This document shows, one piece after another, positions 15,349 through 24,547 of a DNA stretch of 48,091 nt. Positions within the stretch are counted from its first letter, which is position 1; every line of letters starts with the position of its first letter. The position numbers were made by a program, and so were the translations under genes. The DNA comes from an uncultured Clostridia bacterium (GTDB lineage Bacteria; Bacillota; Clostridia; Oscillospirales; Ruminococcaceae), in assembly GCA_947166275.1 (NCBI GenBank), contig CAMVDP010000016.1:1-48091 (forward strand), in the 5' to 3' direction. The notes beneath the pieces were generated by a model. The model was not told the origin of the DNA and ran no database searches. It worked only from the letters and a program-made list of their open reading frames with translations.

Positions 15349-16681
15349 GTGCGGACACGTTTACCCGAAGTGGGTCGGAAGATGCACCGAATGCGGTGAG
15401 TGGAACACGATATCCGAGCAGATGGAGCTGCCGCGTGCCGCGGTCAGGAGCGGACGCGCGCTCAAGCCCAAGACGCTCCGCGAGATAAACGCGGACGACG
15501 ACCCGAGATTCAATACCGGGTCGGGTGAGCTTGACAGAGTGCTCGGCGGCGGACTCGTTGCAGGCTCGTTGGTACTGCTCAGCGGCGACCCGGGCATCGG
15601 AAAGTCCACCCTGTTGCTCCAGATATGCAGCGAGCTCAACCGTTCCCGCAAGGTGCTGTATGTCTCGGGCGAGGAAAGCGAAAGGCAGATAAAACTGCGC
15701 GCCGACAGGCTCGGTGTAAGCGGAGACGGACTCTACCTGCTTTCCGATAACGACTGCGAGGCGATAAACGCGTCGATCATCGAGGAAAAGCCGGATGTGG
15801 TCATCATCGACTCGATACAGACAATGCAGATAACCGAGCTGTCCTCGGCGCAGGGCAGCATCACGCAGGTGCGCGAATGTACTGCGCTGTTCATGCAGAC
15901 CGCGAAGCGCTATGGCATACCGATGATAATCGTCGGACATGTCAACAAGGACGGCGGTATTGCGGGCCCGAAGGTCCTCGAACACATCGTGGACACGGTG
16001 CTCACCTTTGAGGGCGACAAGCAGCTCTCATACCGCATACTTCGCGCGGTGAAAAACCGCTTCGGCTCTACCAACGAGATAGGCGTGTTCCGCATGACTG
16101 ACAAGGGGCTTGAGGAAGTTCCCAACCCGTCAGAGATGCTGCTGTCCGGCAGACCGACTGACAAAAGCGGCATAAGCGTGCTGTGTACTCTGGAGGGCTC
16201 GCGGCCGCTGCTGTCAGAAGTACAGGCGCTTGTAACGAAGACGGGCTTCGGAAACCCGCGGCGCTCGTCGGACGGATTCGACTACAACCGGCTGTGCCTT
16301 ATCCTCGCGGTGCTTGAGAAGCGCACGGGATACCTGTTCGGGCAGTTCGACGTATATGTGAACATCACCGGCGGTATGCGGCTCACGGAGCCTGCTGCCG
16401 ATGCGGCGATAGCGCTGGCACTGTTCTCGGGGCTGTGCGACATAGTGCTTCCCGAGGACATAGCAGTGTTCGGAGAGATAGGACTGGGCGGTGAGCTTCG
16501 TGCGGTGTCTCACGCTTCAGAACGCATACGTGAGTGTGCACGGCTCGGCTTCAAGACCTGCATCGTGCCAAAAGCATCGCTCAGTTCGCTGGACAAGCGA
16601 GACTGCACCGGAATACGTGTCATAGGCGCGTCCAACCTGACACAGCTGTTCAAGGCTGCGGAGACTGTCGTAAATGCGTAA
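15314..16681 (+). CDS. radA: DNA repair protein RadA (Sms)
   Basis: 455 residues, the family length. It starts at TTG 15314, preceded by AAGGAG at a spacing of 10, inside the end of cwlD, so the two genes are translationally linked. Zinc finger Cys10-Cys13-Cys24-Cys27, Walker A GDPGIGKST at 91-99, the RadA signature KNRFGSTNEIG, and a C-terminal Lon-protease-like domain with no proteolytic function in this family. RadA is a hexameric DnaB-like helicase that helps branch migration during homologous recombination and repair of stalled forks. Followed by a hairpin shared with the converging methylase gene. Confidence 0.97.
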   Translation: MAKQKVSFICSECGHVYPKWVGRCTECGEWNTISEQMELPRAAVRSGRALKPKTLREINADDDPRFNTGSGELDRVLGGGLVAGSLVLLSGDPGIGKSTLLLQICSELNRSRKVLYVSGEESERQIKLRADRLGVSGDGLYLLSDNDCEAINASIIEEKPDVVIIDSIQTMQITELSSAQGSITQVRECTALFMQTAKRYGIPMIIVGHVNKDGGIAGPKVLEHIVDTVLTFEGDKQLSYRILRAVKNRFGSTNEIGVFRMTDKGLEEVPNPSEMLLSGRPTDKSGISVLCTLEGSRPLLSEVQALVTKTGFGNPRRSSDGFDYNRLCLILAVLEKRTGYLFGQFDVYVNITGGMRLTEPAADAAIALALFSGLCDIVLPEDIAVFGEIGLGGELRAVSHASERIRECARLGFKTCIVPKASLSSLDKRDCTGIRVIGASNLTQLFKAAETVVNA

Positions 16682-16687
16682 AAAAGG

Positions 16688-16718
16688 GCGTACCGTTATT
16701 TCCGAAACAGCGGTACGC
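16688..16718. terminator. Shared terminator between radA and the flagellin methylase gene
   Basis: GCGTACCG (16688-16695) and CGGTACGC (16711-16718) form the stem; T-rich flank on the plus side (TCTTATTATTATTTC). Confidence 0.75.
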
Positions 16719-16726
16719 TCTTATTA

Positions 16727-17941
16727 TTATTTCAGGAATGTTGCGATAAATTCAGCCGAATCGGAACCGTGTTTTTCAAGGAAATCAATAGCGGCTTTAA
16801 CATAATTATTGTTGTGAGATACCGGCCTGATAAATCTTGAAAGACTTACGATCAGATCTTCTTCTTTGTTTTCATCGGAATAACCCGCTGCATACGCTAT
16901 AAGAGAAACAGCGGTCATACATACACAGAAATACAGATAGAATCCGGAAAAACCATATTCCGAAAAGTCTGCAAATAAAAATCGGTCAAGGAATAAGTTA
17001 AATGCAACATTTTTTAGTGCACTGTCTCCGTTAGGATACTTCTCATAGAACTTTTTCTTTCCCTGCATCAACTTTTCAACATCAATATCTTCGCCTTCAA
17101 GCAGCTTAAAGATAGATATCGGAATATGATCCGGGTTCTTTTGGGGCAATATATAGATCATATATCGAGCGATACTGTATTTTAATTTGTAATTTGGCTC
17201 GACCTTATCAATGACCCTGTGCACATCGCTTTCTTTTATTTCCTTTTTGATTATATCCACACACATGGGTATATCATTCTGATTTCGAGGCTCGGAATAA
17301 CTGTATGCGGCGATTACACCCATCAGCATAGCGTCCTCAAAAGAAAGCTCACTGCTGAAAACCCAGTTGTAATAATCTATCAGCTCCCTGCGGAATTTGA
17401 GAAAAGGAAGCGCAGCAAGCGTTTCACGGCTATCCATATCCGCTAACACTGTAGTTCTCTTGTTTATTGGTATGGTTTCCATTTTTATCGCGTGCTTGTC
17501 ATGGATCAAACGCTTTATTACGGCGGGACAGCTTAAACTGCATTCGCGAACGACACCCTTGTCCGGCATAATAAAAAGACGTCTGGGATAACTGCTGCAC
17601 GTATTGCCGAAATACTCTTCTCCCACCTCGCGCTGTATGAGGCACAAACCGGTCTTATTATCATGGAAAGGACATTCCTGGTCTTTCTCATTCAGAATGA
17701 CCTTATATTTGATTTTTTCTTTTTCTTGGTTCGAATCGGATGCATTGTTGTCGTAAAGAATAAAACTTTTATCTATCAATTGCCTTAATTTGTCCGACAT
17801 CTCTGCGCTTTTTAATCGATCAAGCTCCTTTTTTGTCCAAATAATGTTCCAATCATAGCAACAGGATTCGGGACAATCCCCGCCCATACATCTGAACTTC
17901 TGATAATACTCCGGTTGATAATAATAGAAACTATCGCTCAT
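16727..17941 (-). CDS. fliB: Flagellin lysine-N-methylase (FliB family)
   Basis: 404 residues starting MSDSFYYYQPEYYQKF; the start at 17941 follows GAAAGGATTTT, and the longer frame lacks a site. The family cysteine pattern is present: CMGGDCPESCC near residue 20, then CPFHDNKTGLCLIQREVG and CSSYPRR around 105-135, probably binding an iron-sulfur cluster. FliB methylates surface lysines of flagellin, which alters surface properties of the filament. Placed 102 bp after fliJ on the same strand, it may be the last gene of the flagellar operon or have its own promoter. No flagellin gene is in the window. Codon use is more AT-rich than in the adjacent flagellar genes, a hint of separate origin. 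Confidence 0.85.
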   Translation of the reverse strand: MSDSFYYYQPEYYQKFRCMGGDCPESCCYDWNIIWTKKELDRLKSAEMSDKLRQLIDKSFILYDNNASDSNQEKEKIKYKVILNEKDQECPFHDNKTGLCLIQREVGEEYFGNTCSSYPRRLFIMPDKGVVRECSLSCPAVIKRLIHDKHAIKMETIPINKRTTVLADMDSRETLAALPFLKFRRELIDYYNWVFSSELSFEDAMLMGVIAAYSYSEPRNQNDIPMCVDIIKKEIKESDVHRVIDKVEPNYKLKYSIARYMIYILPQKNPDHIPISIFKLLEGEDIDVEKLMQGKKKFYEKYPNGDSALKNVAFNLFLDRFLFADFSEYGFSGFYLYFCVCMTAVSLIAYAAGYSDENKEEDLIVSLSRFIRPVSHNNNYVKAAIDFLEKHGSDSAEFIATFLK

Positions 17942-18043
17942 TTTTAAAATCCTTTCAAAATAATATATTATCATGCTTCCGACCGCACAATATCGGCAAG
18001 TACTAAATAAGCATGATTAACCTATAATAATTTGCGCTTCTCA

Positions 18044-18499
18044 TCACCCCGAATTATGCGACTTCCTCCAATCCGCGTTGGAAACGAACTCCTCGATGAA
18101 AAGCTCGTTCTCCTTCTGCTCGGCGGCCTTATAGTCGTCCAGCTGGTGCTCCTCAAGTCGTTCGAGCTTCGAGACCTCTTTGGTCGCCTCGATCACGTTC
18201 TGCAGCTGCATCTCGATCTTGCGGTTCTGCATCAGTATCTGGTGGCGCTTCATGTGGAGCTCCTGCTGCTTATTGTTGATGTAGCGCTTATGCAGGGCTA
18301 TCTCCTGCGCAGTGGTGCCTCGTGTGTACAGCTCCATAAGATCGCGGTTCAGCTTCGCAAGCTCTTCGAGTATCTGCTCAAGCTCGGCTTCAAGCTGCCG
18401 CAGCTCCGCACGCAGCTCAGATAAAGTTGTCTTCTCGGTATCGAGCGACTGCTCGCGGTATTCTTTCAGCCTTTGGAGCGTAAATACGAACTTTTTCAC
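18044..18499 (-). CDS. fliJ: Flagellar export chaperone FliJ
   Basis: 151 residues, starting at GTG 18499 (MKKFVFTLQRLKEYREQSL, the usual FliJ opening) with GGGGG upstream. Nearly the whole protein is one long coiled coil, as in FliJ, which folds like the gamma stalk of F1-ATPase, inserts into the FliI hexamer and helps load export cargo. The gene starts 23 bp after the fliI stop, so the two are co-translated. Sequence conservation in FliJ is low; position after fliI supports the call. Confidence 0.88.
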   Translation of the reverse strand: MKKFVFTLQRLKEYREQSLDTEKTTLSELRAELRQLEAELEQILEELAKLNRDLMELYTRGTTAQEIALHKRYINNKQQELHMKRHQILMQNRKIEMQLQNVIEATKEVSKLERLEEHQLDDYKAAEQKENELFIEEFVSNADWRKSHNSG

Positions 18500-18522
18500 G
18501 CGGGCAGCCCCCTTTCATCGTA

Positions 18523-19830
18523 TCAGCTTACCGCTTCCTTCAGCAGCCGTATCGTCTCGTCCAGCGAGAAGCTCTCGTCCGTGCGCTGACACAGGAAGCC
18601 GTTTATCTTGTCTATCTTGCTTACCGCCTCATCAAGCTTCGGGTTGGTGCCCGCTTTGTACGCGCCTATGGAAATAAGGTCGAGGTTCGCGTTATAAAGC
18701 GCCTGCAGATTTCGCAGCTTGCTCGCGGCAGCCTTGTGGTCTTCGTTACATATTATCGCCATGAGTCGCGATACGCTCACGGATATATCTATCGCGGGAT
18801 AGTGATTCTGCGCCGCGATCTTTCGTGAAAGCACGATATGTCCGTCGATGATACCTCGCACGGTATCGGCTATCGGCTCGTTGGTATCGTCACCCTCGAC
18901 GAGCACAGCATATATGCCGGTGATGCTGCCCTTTTCAAAGCAGCCCGCACGCTCAAGGAGCTTCGGCATCTGCGCGTATATCGACGGTGTGTAGCCGCGC
19001 GCGATAGGCGGCTCGCCTATTGACAGTCCTACTTCACGGTTCGCCATCGCAAAACGCGTCAGGTTATCCATCATCAACAGCACATCCTTGCCCTGCGACA
19101 TGAAGTACTCCGCTACCGCGGTCGCGGTCATCGGGCATTTGTAGCGCATCATCGCAGGCTGGTCGGAGGTAGCTACCACGACCACCGAACGTGCCATGCC
19201 CTCGTCTCCGAGGTCATTCTCGATAAACTCTCTTACCTCTCTTCCACGCTCTCCAACAAGCGCTATCACGTTGATATCCGCCTTGACCTTGCGGGCGATC
19301 ATGCCCATGAGAGTACTCTTACCAACGCCGGAGCCTGCGAAAATACCGATACGCTGACCTTTACCGAGGGTGAGTATCCCGTCTATCGCCTTGACTCCGA
19401 GCTCAATGGGCTCCGCTATCTTCGGTCGTGTGAGCGGGTTTACAGGCATACCGGATATAGACACGCTTCCGGTATAGTTTATCTCGCCCTTGCCGTCGAT
19501 AGGCTCACCGATAGCGTTGATTATGCGCCCGATCATGGCGTCGCCGGTCTTGACGCGAAGCTTGTCACCCGTATTGTCCACAATACTTCCGGGACCTACG
19601 CCCTCAATGTCCGTGTAGGGCATGAGCAGCACCTTTTCGGACTGAAATCCCACGACCTCGGCGTATATGTACTTCTCACGGTCCTCCTTCGAGTAAATAC
19701 GACAGATATCGCCGATATTGCACTCGGGACCCGAGCTTTCGATAGTCATGCCGACTATTTTCTCGATCTTTCCCATGTAGCGGTACATATCGAGTCCGCC
19801 TATCTCGGAGCGGAATCCCCGAAGGTCCAT
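18523..19830 (-). CDS. fliI: Flagellum-specific ATPase FliI
   Basis: 435 residues, normal length; start at 19830 after AAGGAGAAC. F1-like ATPase with Walker A GSGVGKST (166-173), the LVGERGREVREF motif, and the FliI/SctN block GEPPIARGYTPS. It energises unfolding and delivery of export substrates to the flagellar type III gate, with FliH as regulator and FliJ as stalk. The N-terminal 15 residues (MDLRGFRSEIGGLDM) may not all be translated; Met15 is a possible alternative start, but the ribosome site favours Met1. Confidence 0.96.
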   Translation of the reverse strand: MDLRGFRSEIGGLDMYRYMGKIEKIVGMTIESSGPECNIGDICRIYSKEDREKYIYAEVVGFQSEKVLLMPYTDIEGVGPGSIVDNTGDKLRVKTGDAMIGRIINAIGEPIDGKGEINYTGSVSISGMPVNPLTRPKIAEPIELGVKAIDGILTLGKGQRIGIFAGSGVGKSTLMGMIARKVKADINVIALVGERGREVREFIENDLGDEGMARSVVVVATSDQPAMMRYKCPMTATAVAEYFMSQGKDVLLMMDNLTRFAMANREVGLSIGEPPIARGYTPSIYAQMPKLLERAGCFEKGSITGIYAVLVEGDDTNEPIADTVRGIIDGHIVLSRKIAAQNHYPAIDISVSVSRLMAIICNEDHKAAASKLRNLQALYNANLDLISIGAYKAGTNPKLDEAVSKIDKINGFLCQRTDESFSLDETIRLLKEAVS

Positions 19831-19902
19831 ACAGTTGTTCTCCTTATATAATAGTATAACTTATCCCGCCGTTTGCGTCATGCTTCGCGGCGGGAGCCTG
19901 TT

Positions 19903-21132
19903 TTATGCGTTTTCTATCGCCTTTTCGATGTCGTCATCGTCATCATCATCGTCAGTGTCGTCGATCTCGGGCTTCGGCTTGCCGGAAGTATATACCACAT
20001 CGGGTATTGCAGGCTCCGGTTCAGCTTCGGTCTCGTCAACGGTGATCTGCTCCGGCTGGGGCTCTTCCTCCTCTTTGGCAGCGGCTTTCTTACGACCGCC
20101 ACCGCGCTTCGGCTTTGCGGCAGCCTGGCTCTCCTGGAGCATATCCGTGAGGTTTTTGTCACGGTACTTGCCCTTTCCGAGCTGTTCCACCATTTTGAGC
20201 TGGGTCATGACGCTCGCGTCGGTGATCTCCGAGCCGTCATCGATCAGCAGAGTGCCTGCCGGTGCATCATCGAGTATCTCGATCTCGACATTCTCACAGC
20301 TTCGGAACACATCTTTGAGCAGATCCTCATCGATATCGGCTTCCTCGCTCACATCGAGCTTTGAGAGCGTGAGCTTGACATTCTTGCTTGTTTTGAACTT
20401 ACGCCCCGCCTCATGTATCATTCGTGTGATTATGCCTTTTTCCTTCTGACCGAGAGCGCCGAGAGTAACACGCTGAGCGATATCGAATATGGTATCGAAC
20501 AGCTGACGCTCATACTGCATCATTATCTCGGTCTTGTCCGCTGTGACCTGCTCTGACAGCGACTTGAGCTCGAGCAGCGTTTCCTTGCACTTTTTCAGCG
20601 CTTTTACGTAGCCCTCGTCATATCCCTGCTTTGAGCCCTCGTCGTAGCCGTCCTTTTTCGCCTGTTCGGTGAGCTTTTCGGCCTCGGACTTTGCGCTTCT
20701 TATGATCTGTTCAGCTTCGCTTCTCGCGTCGAGAATGGTCTGCTGAGCGATCTCCTTTGTTTTTTCGTATATTTCGGTAGCTTTGGAACGCGCACGAAGA
20801 ACGAATTCTTCGGACTCGTGCTCGTACTTGCTTCTTATCGATTCATACTCCGCGATGAGCTTTTCACGCTCGATACGCGCTTCCTCGGCAGGTACGGTCT
20901 TATCGTCCGAGGGAGCTGTCTCGCTGTTACCGGCGCTATCCTTACTGTCCCCAAGGAGTTTTTCTACCGCTGCCATAGCCTTTGAATCGCGGTCATTGCG
21001 GTGCTGTATCTCGGCTATCTTCTGCGCGTTGGGATTTTTGCCGTAGACGGTCTTCATTACAGGCTCGTCGGTATCAAAGTTATTGACATATACATAACCG
21101 ATGCCGATACCGCCCTTGATGACTTCTGCCAT
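19903..21132 (-). CDS. fliH: Flagellar assembly protein FliH, extended
   Basis: 409 residues, much longer than typical FliH (about 210-280). Residues about 85-190 form a long coiled coil (ARSEAEQIIRSAKSEAEKL), 190-320 hold the conserved FliH/V-ATPase-E-like domain (FDTIFDIAQRVTLGALG, then DDAPAGTLLIDDGS). FliH dimers hold FliI inactive and dock it to the export gate and C-ring. Unusual additions: an N-terminal 60-residue stretch and a C-terminal tail of about 70 residues with a basic patch (KPKRGGGRKKAAAK) followed by Glu/Pro-rich sequence and eight consecutive Asp residues. The tail is likely disordered. Start after AAAGGAGGGG at a spacing of about 11. Confidence 0.9.
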   Translation of the reverse strand: MAEVIKGGIGIGYVYVNNFDTDEPVMKTVYGKNPNAQKIAEIQHRNDRDSKAMAAVEKLLGDSKDSAGNSETAPSDDKTVPAEEARIEREKLIAEYESIRSKYEHESEEFVLRARSKATEIYEKTKEIAQQTILDARSEAEQIIRSAKSEAEKLTEQAKKDGYDEGSKQGYDEGYVKALKKCKETLLELKSLSEQVTADKTEIMMQYERQLFDTIFDIAQRVTLGALGQKEKGIITRMIHEAGRKFKTSKNVKLTLSKLDVSEEADIDEDLLKDVFRSCENVEIEILDDAPAGTLLIDDGSEITDASVMTQLKMVEQLGKGKYRDKNLTDMLQESQAAAKPKRGGGRKKAAAKEEEEPQPEQITVDETEAEPEPAIPDVVYTSGKPKPEIDDTDDDDDDDDIEKAIENA

Positions 21133-21178
21133 TGCGACATATCCCCTCCTTTGATTTTCTCACGCTGCGATGTACGTA

Positions 21179-22210
21179 TTACGCGATGATCTCGTCCTCT
21201 CCGCCCTTGGAGATGGTGAGCTTGCCCTCGTCCTCGAGACGACGTATGATAGCGACGATACGCTGCTGCGCTTCTTCAACGTCACGCATACGAACATTGT
21301 GCAGATACTCGACGTCGGTCTGGGTGGACTCTTTGTTTCTCGAGGACATATTCGCGTAGATAACGTCCGCGACTTCGGCGGTAGAGCCCTTGATAGCCAC
21401 CGCGAGGTCTTTCGGATCGACTTCGGTGATGAATGCCTGGATAGACATGGAATCGAGTCCCACGATATCCTCGAATACGAACATTCGGGAGCGGATATCG
21501 TCCGCAAGCTTCGGATCGCGGAGATTGAGCTCGTCGAATATATATTTCTCGGTCGAACGGTCGACCTTGTTGAGTACGTCTGCGATATAGTTTACACCGC
21601 CGACCTCCATGTTCTCGGTGGTGACGATATTTGCGAACTTCTTTTCAAGCGTGGTCTCAAGGCTCTTAACGACGTCAGGTGACGCGGACTCCATCTTCGC
21701 GATACGCTCAACGACCTCGATACGCATCTCTTTGGGAAGCTCGGCGATGATAGCCGATGCCTGGTCACTTCTCGCATACGAAAGTATCAGCGCGATAGTC
21801 TGCGGGTGCTCATTCTGCACAATAGCGAGCAGGTTTTTATAGTCCGCCTTACGCACGAACGCGAAGGACTTGGTCTTGAGCTGTTTGGTTATCTTGTCGA
21901 ACAGTGAGGAAGCCGCCTGCGGGCCGAACGCCTTTTCGAGTATCTCACGTGCGTACTCGACACCGCCCTCGGATATTACCTTCTGGGTGAGGCAGACCTC
22001 ATAGAAATCATTGAGGACATCGGTCACGACTTCAACGGGCCAGTAATCCATCTTTGCGACTTCAAGCGTGAGCCGCTCTATCTCATCGTCCGAAAAGAAC
22101 TTGAACACTCTCGACGCGTTTTCCGAGCCGATAGCCGAAATGACCATAGCCGCCTTCTGCATCATATTCATATCGCCGGCGTTCTGAGGCGCCTGCTGCT
22201 GTTCAGCCAT
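21179..22210 (-). CDS. fliG: Flagellar motor switch protein FliG
   Basis: 343 residues, the family length; start at 22210 after AAAGGGG. N-domain (FliF-binding) about 15-105, middle domain with the EHPQTIALIL signature near 133-142, C-domain with the charged torque helix (about 280-305, VDPKDLAVAIKGS region). FliG forms the rotor ring between the MS-ring and FliM/FliN and contacts the stator. It lies directly after a small gene that repeats the FliG-binding tail of FliF, which matters for how its N-domain is occupied. Confidence 0.97.
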   Translation of the reverse strand: MAEQQQAPQNAGDMNMMQKAAMVISAIGSENASRVFKFFSDDEIERLTLEVAKMDYWPVEVVTDVLNDFYEVCLTQKVISEGGVEYAREILEKAFGPQAASSLFDKITKQLKTKSFAFVRKADYKNLLAIVQNEHPQTIALILSYARSDQASAIIAELPKEMRIEVVERIAKMESASPDVVKSLETTLEKKFANIVTTENMEVGGVNYIADVLNKVDRSTEKYIFDELNLRDPKLADDIRSRMFVFEDIVGLDSMSIQAFITEVDPKDLAVAIKGSTAEVADVIYANMSSRNKESTQTDVEYLHNVRMRDVEEAQQRIVAIIRRLEDEGKLTISKGGEDEIIA

Positions 22211-22252
22211 TCGTATGATCCCCTTTCGTTTGATATACCCGTTCCGGGCGTA

Positions 22253-22432
22253 TTATTCCTCGCTGTTGAGCCAGCCGCGGAGCAGCTTTGCTACCTGCTC
22301 CGGCTCCATAGCCGAGAAATCCCCCAGCTCCTTACGGAGAAGCTCTGTCTTGATCTCGTTGTTTGTCTTGTCCGAAAGGCTCTTGAGCATTTCGGACATA
22401 TCCTTGCGATCCCTGTCATTTCTGTCTGTCAT
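22253..22432 (-). CDS. 59-residue protein duplicating the FliF C-terminal (FliG-binding) tail
   Basis: A complete small gene between fliF and fliG: ATG at 22432 with GAGG eight bases before, TAA at 22253-22255; 31 bp after the fliF stop and 42 bp before the fliG start. Its last 44 residues align without gaps to the last 44 of FliF and end at the same residue; I count 18 identities, 13 of them in the last 28 (LRKELGDFSAMEPEQVAKLL against LKKEIREFSQTNPEIVAQLI, then RGWLNSEE against RTWMKGDE). In FliF this tail binds the FliG N-domain. The small protein has no membrane segment. It probably arose by duplication of the fliF 3' end and may bind FliG in solution or fill FliG sites. Function is inferred only. 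Confidence 0.85.
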   Translation of the reverse strand: MTDRNDRDRKDMSEMLKSLSDKTNNEIKTELLRKELGDFSAMEPEQVAKLLRGWLNSEE

Positions 22433-22463
22433 GGTGATCCTCGCTTATCTTACGCGGCATACT

Positions 22464-24134
22464 TTATTCGTCGCCCTTCATCCAGGTACGGATAAGCTGT
22501 GCAACGATCTCGGGGTTGGTCTGCGAGAATTCGCGGATCTCCTTCTTGAGCATTGCGTCTCTCGAAGCCTCGTTCTCGTCGCCGGAAAGGCTCTGGAGCT
22601 CGAAGTCGATGTCTGCTGCGCCATCCTCCGCACGCCTGCGTATCTCGTCCTCGTCATAGGACATATTCACAGCCGCAGGAGCGCCGTTGGACGATGCCGC
22701 CAGCGCTGCCGCGCGTCTTGCCTTGAGTCTCTTCTTGCTCGAGCCCGCAGCCACAAGTGCCGTTACGAGCAGCACTATCAGCAGTATACCGAGCGCGATA
22801 ATGATGAATACGAGTGTATTTCTGCCGCCCTGTACGATAACTCCGCCGTCGCCTGGGCCTTCGCCGGTTCTGTCGAGCGTGAAGTTGGTGGGAATGAATG
22901 TTACCTTGTCGGATGTTGTGCCTATCGCGTCCGCGATGAGCTTCTCCCAATCGGCGATGTTCGCCTGTGTGAAGTTCTCGGGGTCATCGTCGACTATGAC
23001 GGATGCCGAAATGTTATCGTAGCTGTAGCCATCCTTTTCGATCTGCTTGATAGCCTCGTTTACGAGGTAGTGTATCTCGTGCTGTGTCTCATAATAGAAC
23101 TCGTCGCCCTCGCCGATGCGGAGTGTCGGGTAATCCGGCGAGATATCCGAGTTGACTGTCGTGCCGACGAGTCCGCCTTCTTCGGCATTCCCTCCGCCGG
23201 CAGATACGATCTTCTCATCCTGGACCATACCGCCGTGGTTGCCGTCCTCGCTTACCGAGGGGGTGTACTCTTTTATCTGCGACACGAGCGAATCATAGTT
23301 AAGACGCACATCCACGCCTATCCTGTAATCCGGGAACACCTTTTTGAGCAGTGCGCCCAGCTTGTCATCAAGTATCTTGGATATTTCCTTCTGGAATTCC
23401 AATCGTCTGTAGTAAAGTTGAGTTTCGTCCTCGCTGTCGAGCTTCTTCTCGACCTCCTCTGTCGAGAGCAGCTCACCCTTGTTGTCCGTTACGGTTATGT
23501 TTTCCTCTTTGAGTCCCGGTACAGCCGTTCTTACGAGGTTGTAGATACCCTTGATCGTGTTGGTGGTGAGCGTGTGTCCGAGGTTGAGCACAACAGATGC
23601 TCCGGCCTCCTCACGGGAATTGGATATAACGTAGTCGTTTGAGTCCGGTATAGAGAGAATAACTATCGCGGAATCGACTCCGTCGTATGTAGCGAGTGTC
23701 GCGCGCAGATTTTCCTGGAGCTGCTGTTTTTCCTTGACTCGCTTGTCGGACTCGGTGGAGAACATTCCCACGCCGTTGTCCCATATATTATAGTTGAAGG
23801 TCGATTTCGGGTAACCCTTGACGCTCAGCTGTGCACGCAGCGTTTCGACCTTGTTTGCGGGTACGAGTATATCTCCGTTCGCGTCGAACTTTACGTCCGT
23901 TTCACCGAGCTCGCTCTGAAGGAGCGAGATGACCTCCGCGGTCTCCTCGTTTGACGCTCCGCTGTAAAGCACAGCGTACCGCGTTATGGAATTAAGGACG
24001 ATAAGGATTATCAGTGATAGTATCACGACTGACGCGACGGATATTACCACGATCTTTATCTTCTTGTCGAGAGAAGTCCAGCGCGTTTTGATCGTGCCGT
24101 ATATCTTCACGAACGTTTCTTTAGCTTTATCCAT
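22464..24134 (-). CDS. fliF: Flagellar MS-ring protein FliF
   Basis: 556 residues, normal length. First membrane helix about 28-48, YscJ/FliF ring-building domains about 50-230 (YAVLYSGASNEETAEVISLL; KEKQQLQENLRATLATYDGV), FliF C-terminal periplasmic region to about 430, second helix about 441-464 (NTLVFIIIALGILLIVLLV), then a cytosolic tail ending in the FliG-binding helices. FliF builds the MS-ring that houses the export gate and anchors the rotor. The start at 24134 has AGGGG at a spacing of about 10. The next gene downstream repeats its tail. Confidence 0.97.
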   Translation of the reverse strand: MDKAKETFVKIYGTIKTRWTSLDKKIKIVVISVASVVILSLIILIVLNSITRYAVLYSGASNEETAEVISLLQSELGETDVKFDANGDILVPANKVETLRAQLSVKGYPKSTFNYNIWDNGVGMFSTESDKRVKEKQQLQENLRATLATYDGVDSAIVILSIPDSNDYVISNSREEAGASVVLNLGHTLTTNTIKGIYNLVRTAVPGLKEENITVTDNKGELLSTEEVEKKLDSEDETQLYYRRLEFQKEISKILDDKLGALLKKVFPDYRIGVDVRLNYDSLVSQIKEYTPSVSEDGNHGGMVQDEKIVSAGGGNAEEGGLVGTTVNSDISPDYPTLRIGEGDEFYYETQHEIHYLVNEAIKQIEKDGYSYDNISASVIVDDDPENFTQANIADWEKLIADAIGTTSDKVTFIPTNFTLDRTGEGPGDGGVIVQGGRNTLVFIIIALGILLIVLLVTALVAAGSSKKRLKARRAAALAASSNGAPAAVNMSYDEDEIRRRAEDGAADIDFELQSLSGDENEASRDAMLKKEIREFSQTNPEIVAQLIRTWMKGDE

Positions 24135-24196
24135 ACTTCAAATGCCCCTGTCGGGACGTCACTCCTTCACTTCCGGACGATTTTCTGTCTTATCCG

Positions 24197-24526
24197 TTAA
24201 ATGCTCATTCTCATTATCTCGTTATATGCGTCAACAGCGGCGTTCTTGATATTCACGAAGAGCTCCGTTGCTATTTCCGCCTTTGCTATGTTCATCTGTA
24301 TCTGTTCAAGGTTGTCCGTATCGCCGAGCATCAGGTTTATCATATCTGCGCTTTTCTGCGCCTGCGCATCGGCAGCCTGATCCCAAAGTCCTATGAGTGC
24401 GTCAAGGAACGTGCCGGTCTTCTGTCCGTCCTCGCTGACGACGGCGGTCTTCTGCGCCGAGACGTTGGAAACGAGCCTGTCGACGGCGGGAAGGGTATGT
24501 ATTGCGGGTGACATCGGTATTATCAT
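24197..24526 (-). CDS. fliE: Flagellar hook-basal body protein FliE
   Basis: 109 residues with the conserved FliE C-terminus (IQMNIAKAEIATELFVNIKN and AYNEIMRM). FliE joins the MS-ring/export gate to the proximal rod. Start at 24526 after AAAGGAAC; 21 bp after the flgC stop. Confidence 0.95.
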   Translation of the reverse strand: MIIPMSPAIHTLPAVDRLVSNVSAQKTAVVSEDGQKTGTFLDALIGLWDQAADAQAQKSADMINLMLGDTDNLEQIQMNIAKAEIATELFVNIKNAAVDAYNEIMRMSI

Positions 24527-24547
24527 TTTACTGTTCCTTTCGGGTCA

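Noticed and set aside
22215-23642. 475-codon plus-strand frame across fliF and the FliF-tail gene
   Set aside because: Antisense shadow of clear flagellar genes; composition is unlike a protein.
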